From Bacteroidales bacterium (GTDB lineage: Bacteria > Bacteroidota > Bacteroidia > Bacteroidales > WRGA01), in contig JAITHZ010000057.1 of the NCBI GenBank assembly GCA_031279795.1, positions 1 to 6,189 on the forward strand: 6,189 bases of DNA, given 5' to 3'. This document shows positions 4,735 through 6,189 of this stretch, one piece after another. The first letter of the stretch is position 1; each line of letters begins with the position of its first letter. The notes below the pieces were generated by a model, which saw nothing but the letters and a program-made list of their open reading frames with translations, searched no databases and had not been told where the DNA came from. The position numbers and the translations under genes were made by a program.

Positions 4735-6189
4735 TTAAAAACTAAAGTTTGCGCCTAAAGAATAGCTGGCCATTACCGGGTAAGTGCCATCCATCCAACC
4801 TGTACCAAGTTCAGGATCCGTACCGAACCAGTTTGTGAAGACTGCTACGTTTTTTGCCGCCAGGAATATTTTCAAAGACCGGATGTTACACGATTTTACC
4901 CAGGGCATGTTAACCATGTACGACAGGGATATGTCCTGTATGCGCATCCATGTACGGTCCTGAAGCCCCAAAAATCGTCCGTCATTTTTGAACTTGACGT
5001 GAGGATACGTATTATTCCGATTTTCGGGCGTCCAGTAAGGCCGGTGAAATATGGTCATTTCATCAATCGTATTTCTGTCCGATTCACTCTGTCGGAAAGC
5101 ATACGGATTACTTTTCAGATACCGGTCATTTCCACCGAATATACCAACGGCCATCACATATAATTCAAAATCCCTGTACCGAAGGGTACTGCTTACATTC
5201 AGACGGAAATTTTCCTTTTGATAGCCGAGAATTGTCCGGTCGTCGGGAGTAAGCCCCGGAGTTCCATCTACCATATCATCGTATTTCGGATTTCCCGGCA
5301 GTGTCCCCATTGCGGCAATATACTCGGTATCATCTTCCTGTACGATTCCAACCTGTTTGTAGCCGTAAATAGCGCCCAGCGATTTTCCGATAAACAGATT
5401 ACTCGCTATATCGTCATCCTCTTTTCCGTCGCCGTCAAGGTCTTCACCGTAGAGTTTGACCAGCTTGTTGTTATTCTTCCAGAAGGTAAGCCCCGTTGTC
5501 CATGTCAGGTTTTTATTTTGCAGATTAACCGAACGAACCGTAATATCTATTCCCGTATTATTTACCTGTCCCATGGATGCATAAATGCGGGAAAATCCGG
5601 TCATGGAAGGAATAACACGTTCAAATATCTGATCGCGAGTTTGCGAATGATAAAAGTCTACGTCCACAAACAAACGACTTCCCAACCAGGCAGATTCAAA
5701 ACCTGTATTCAAGGCGTCGGTACTTTCCCATCCCAGATTGGCATTTCCAAGGGTAGTTTGAATGATGCCGTAATACACCTTTTCGCCTGTGTCGGAAAAT
5801 TCGTAGAAGTTGCCTGCACCGGAGCCATTGTTCGCCTGCGACAAAGTGGCATAAGGAGAAATTCCCTGATTACCGTTCTGACCCCACGAAAATTTTAATT
5901 TCAGGTTATTCAACGGTTTGAACTTCTCCATGAAACGTTCTTCAGTGATTCTCCATGCAATACCTGCTGCGGCAAAATTCCCCCATTTATTGCGAGCGCC
6001 AAATACCGAAGCGCCGTCTCTGCGATAAGAAGCCGTAAAATAATATTTCCCGTCGTATCCATAGCTGAAGCGTCCCAAATAACCGATATTCGTTCTTTTT
6101 ATCGTATTAAAATCAAGTCTTTGAATCTTCGCTTTATGAAGGCCGCCTAATCCTAAAGTCGTATTTCCGTTGTCGGAAAAATCACTTCC
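4735..6189 (-). CDS. SusC/RagA-family TonB-linked outer-membrane transporter, C-terminal 484 residues (start at 1639)
   Basis: This is the C-terminal half of the transporter whose N-terminus lies at 1-1639. In the joined protein it covers residues 542-1025, with 542-546 duplicated in the 16-bp end overlap. The frame is open to the right edge without a start codon of its own, so a start near 6078 (TTG) would be artificial. It shows the usual SusC barrel motifs: YYFTASYRRDGASVFG just after the join, then WGQNGNQGISPYATL and the acidic DLDGDGKEDDD loop near residues 791-801, a Ca-binding-like loop common in this family. Near the end are MRIQDISLSY and GTDPELGTG, and the protein finishes on an aromatic residue (ANFSF), as outer-membrane barrels do for BAM recognition. 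The TAA stop is at 4737-4735, and the susD-like start follows after 18 bp, so the two are almost certainly co-transcribed and translated together. No frameshift or internal stop was seen. Confidence 0.97.
   Translation of the reverse strand, partial: GSDFSDNGNTTLGLGGLHKAKIQRLDFNTIKRTNIGYLGRFSYGYDGKYYFTASYRRDGASVFGARNKWGNFAAAGIAWRITEERFMEKFKPLNNLKLKFSWGQNGNQGISPYATLSQANNGSGAGNFYEFSDTGEKVYYGIIQTTLGNANLGWESTDALNTGFESAWLGSRLFVDVDFYHSQTRDQIFERVIPSMTGFSRIYASMGQVNNTGIDITVRSVNLQNKNLTWTTGLTFWKNNNKLVKLYGEDLDGDGKEDDDIASNLFIGKSLGAIYGYKQVGIVQEDDTEYIAAMGTLPGNPKYDDMVDGTPGLTPDDRTILGYQKENFRLNVSSTLRYRDFELYVMAVGIFGGNDRYLKSNPYAFRQSESDRNTIDEMTIFHRPYWTPENRNNTYPHVKFKNDGRFLGLQDRTWMRIQDISLSYMVNMPWVKSCNIRSLKIFLAAKNVAVFTNWFGTDPELGTGWMDGTYPVMASYSLGANFSF
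6174..6189. repeat. 16-bp terminal direct repeat, right copy
   Basis: This is identical to bases 1-16 and encodes the same five residues (GSDFS plus one base) of the SusC-like protein, residues 542-546. Reading on from the left piece through this overlap gives GSDFSDNGNTTLG without a break, as expected for an uninterrupted barrel-strand and loop region. Confidence 0.93.

Noticed and set aside
5218..5898. Long plus-strand open frames opposite susC and susD (also at 80-490, 614-1159, 804-1259, 1193-1582 and others)
   Set aside because: They are antisense shadows of strongly supported genes. Their products are low-complexity, without signal sequences, domains or plausible starts.
4735..6078. 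A separate 447-residue gene starting at TTG 6078
   Set aside because: The frame is open upstream to the window edge, the residues before 6078 continue the SusC barrel, and the true start is at 1639 across the closed join.

Overview
The window suggests a member of the Bacteroidota, most likely Bacteroidales. It encodes one SusC/RagA-type TonB-dependent transporter and one SusD/RagB-type surface glycan-binding lipoprotein, both on the minus strand. It also has AT-rich intergenic DNA, starts without Shine-Dalgarno sequences, and a TAnnTTTG-type -7 promoter element. No species can be named from this.

Reading the minus strand in transcription order: the susC-like gene starts at 1639 and runs off the left edge at 1. 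Its C-terminal part enters at the right edge at 6189 and stops at 4735. The susD-like gene follows 18 bp later (4716-2929). Next come a long inverted repeat (2829-2904) and a 39-codon secretory ORF (2793-2674) that looks like the beheaded start of the next gene. A gene-free stretch (about 2673-1640) leads back to the start of susC. It holds a promoter-like element (2508-2501), a hairpin plus T-run (2451-2412), a 23-unit array of 21-bp A-tract/T-tract repeats (1876-2357), and a GC-richer extragenic segment (about 1684-1833).

The most important structural fact is that bases 1-16 and 6174-6189 are identical. Overlapping them joins the two susC pieces exactly in frame into one 1025-residue protein of normal family length. 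The window is therefore the linearised form of a closed 6173-bp unit: a circular molecule, or the collapsed repeat unit of a tandem susCD duplication. Sequence alone cannot separate the two. No replication, partition, mobilisation, recombinase or transposase gene is present, and neither are enzymes or regulators of a polysaccharide utilisation locus.

The two full genes would work together. SusC forms the outer-membrane beta-barrel powered by TonB, and the lipid-anchored SusD caps it from outside to capture an oligosaccharide or other nutrient. The substrate cannot be inferred. The least ordinary DNA is the strictly phased 21-bp array upstream of susC, which is better explained as phased A-tract or minisatellite DNA than as a protein-coding gene.
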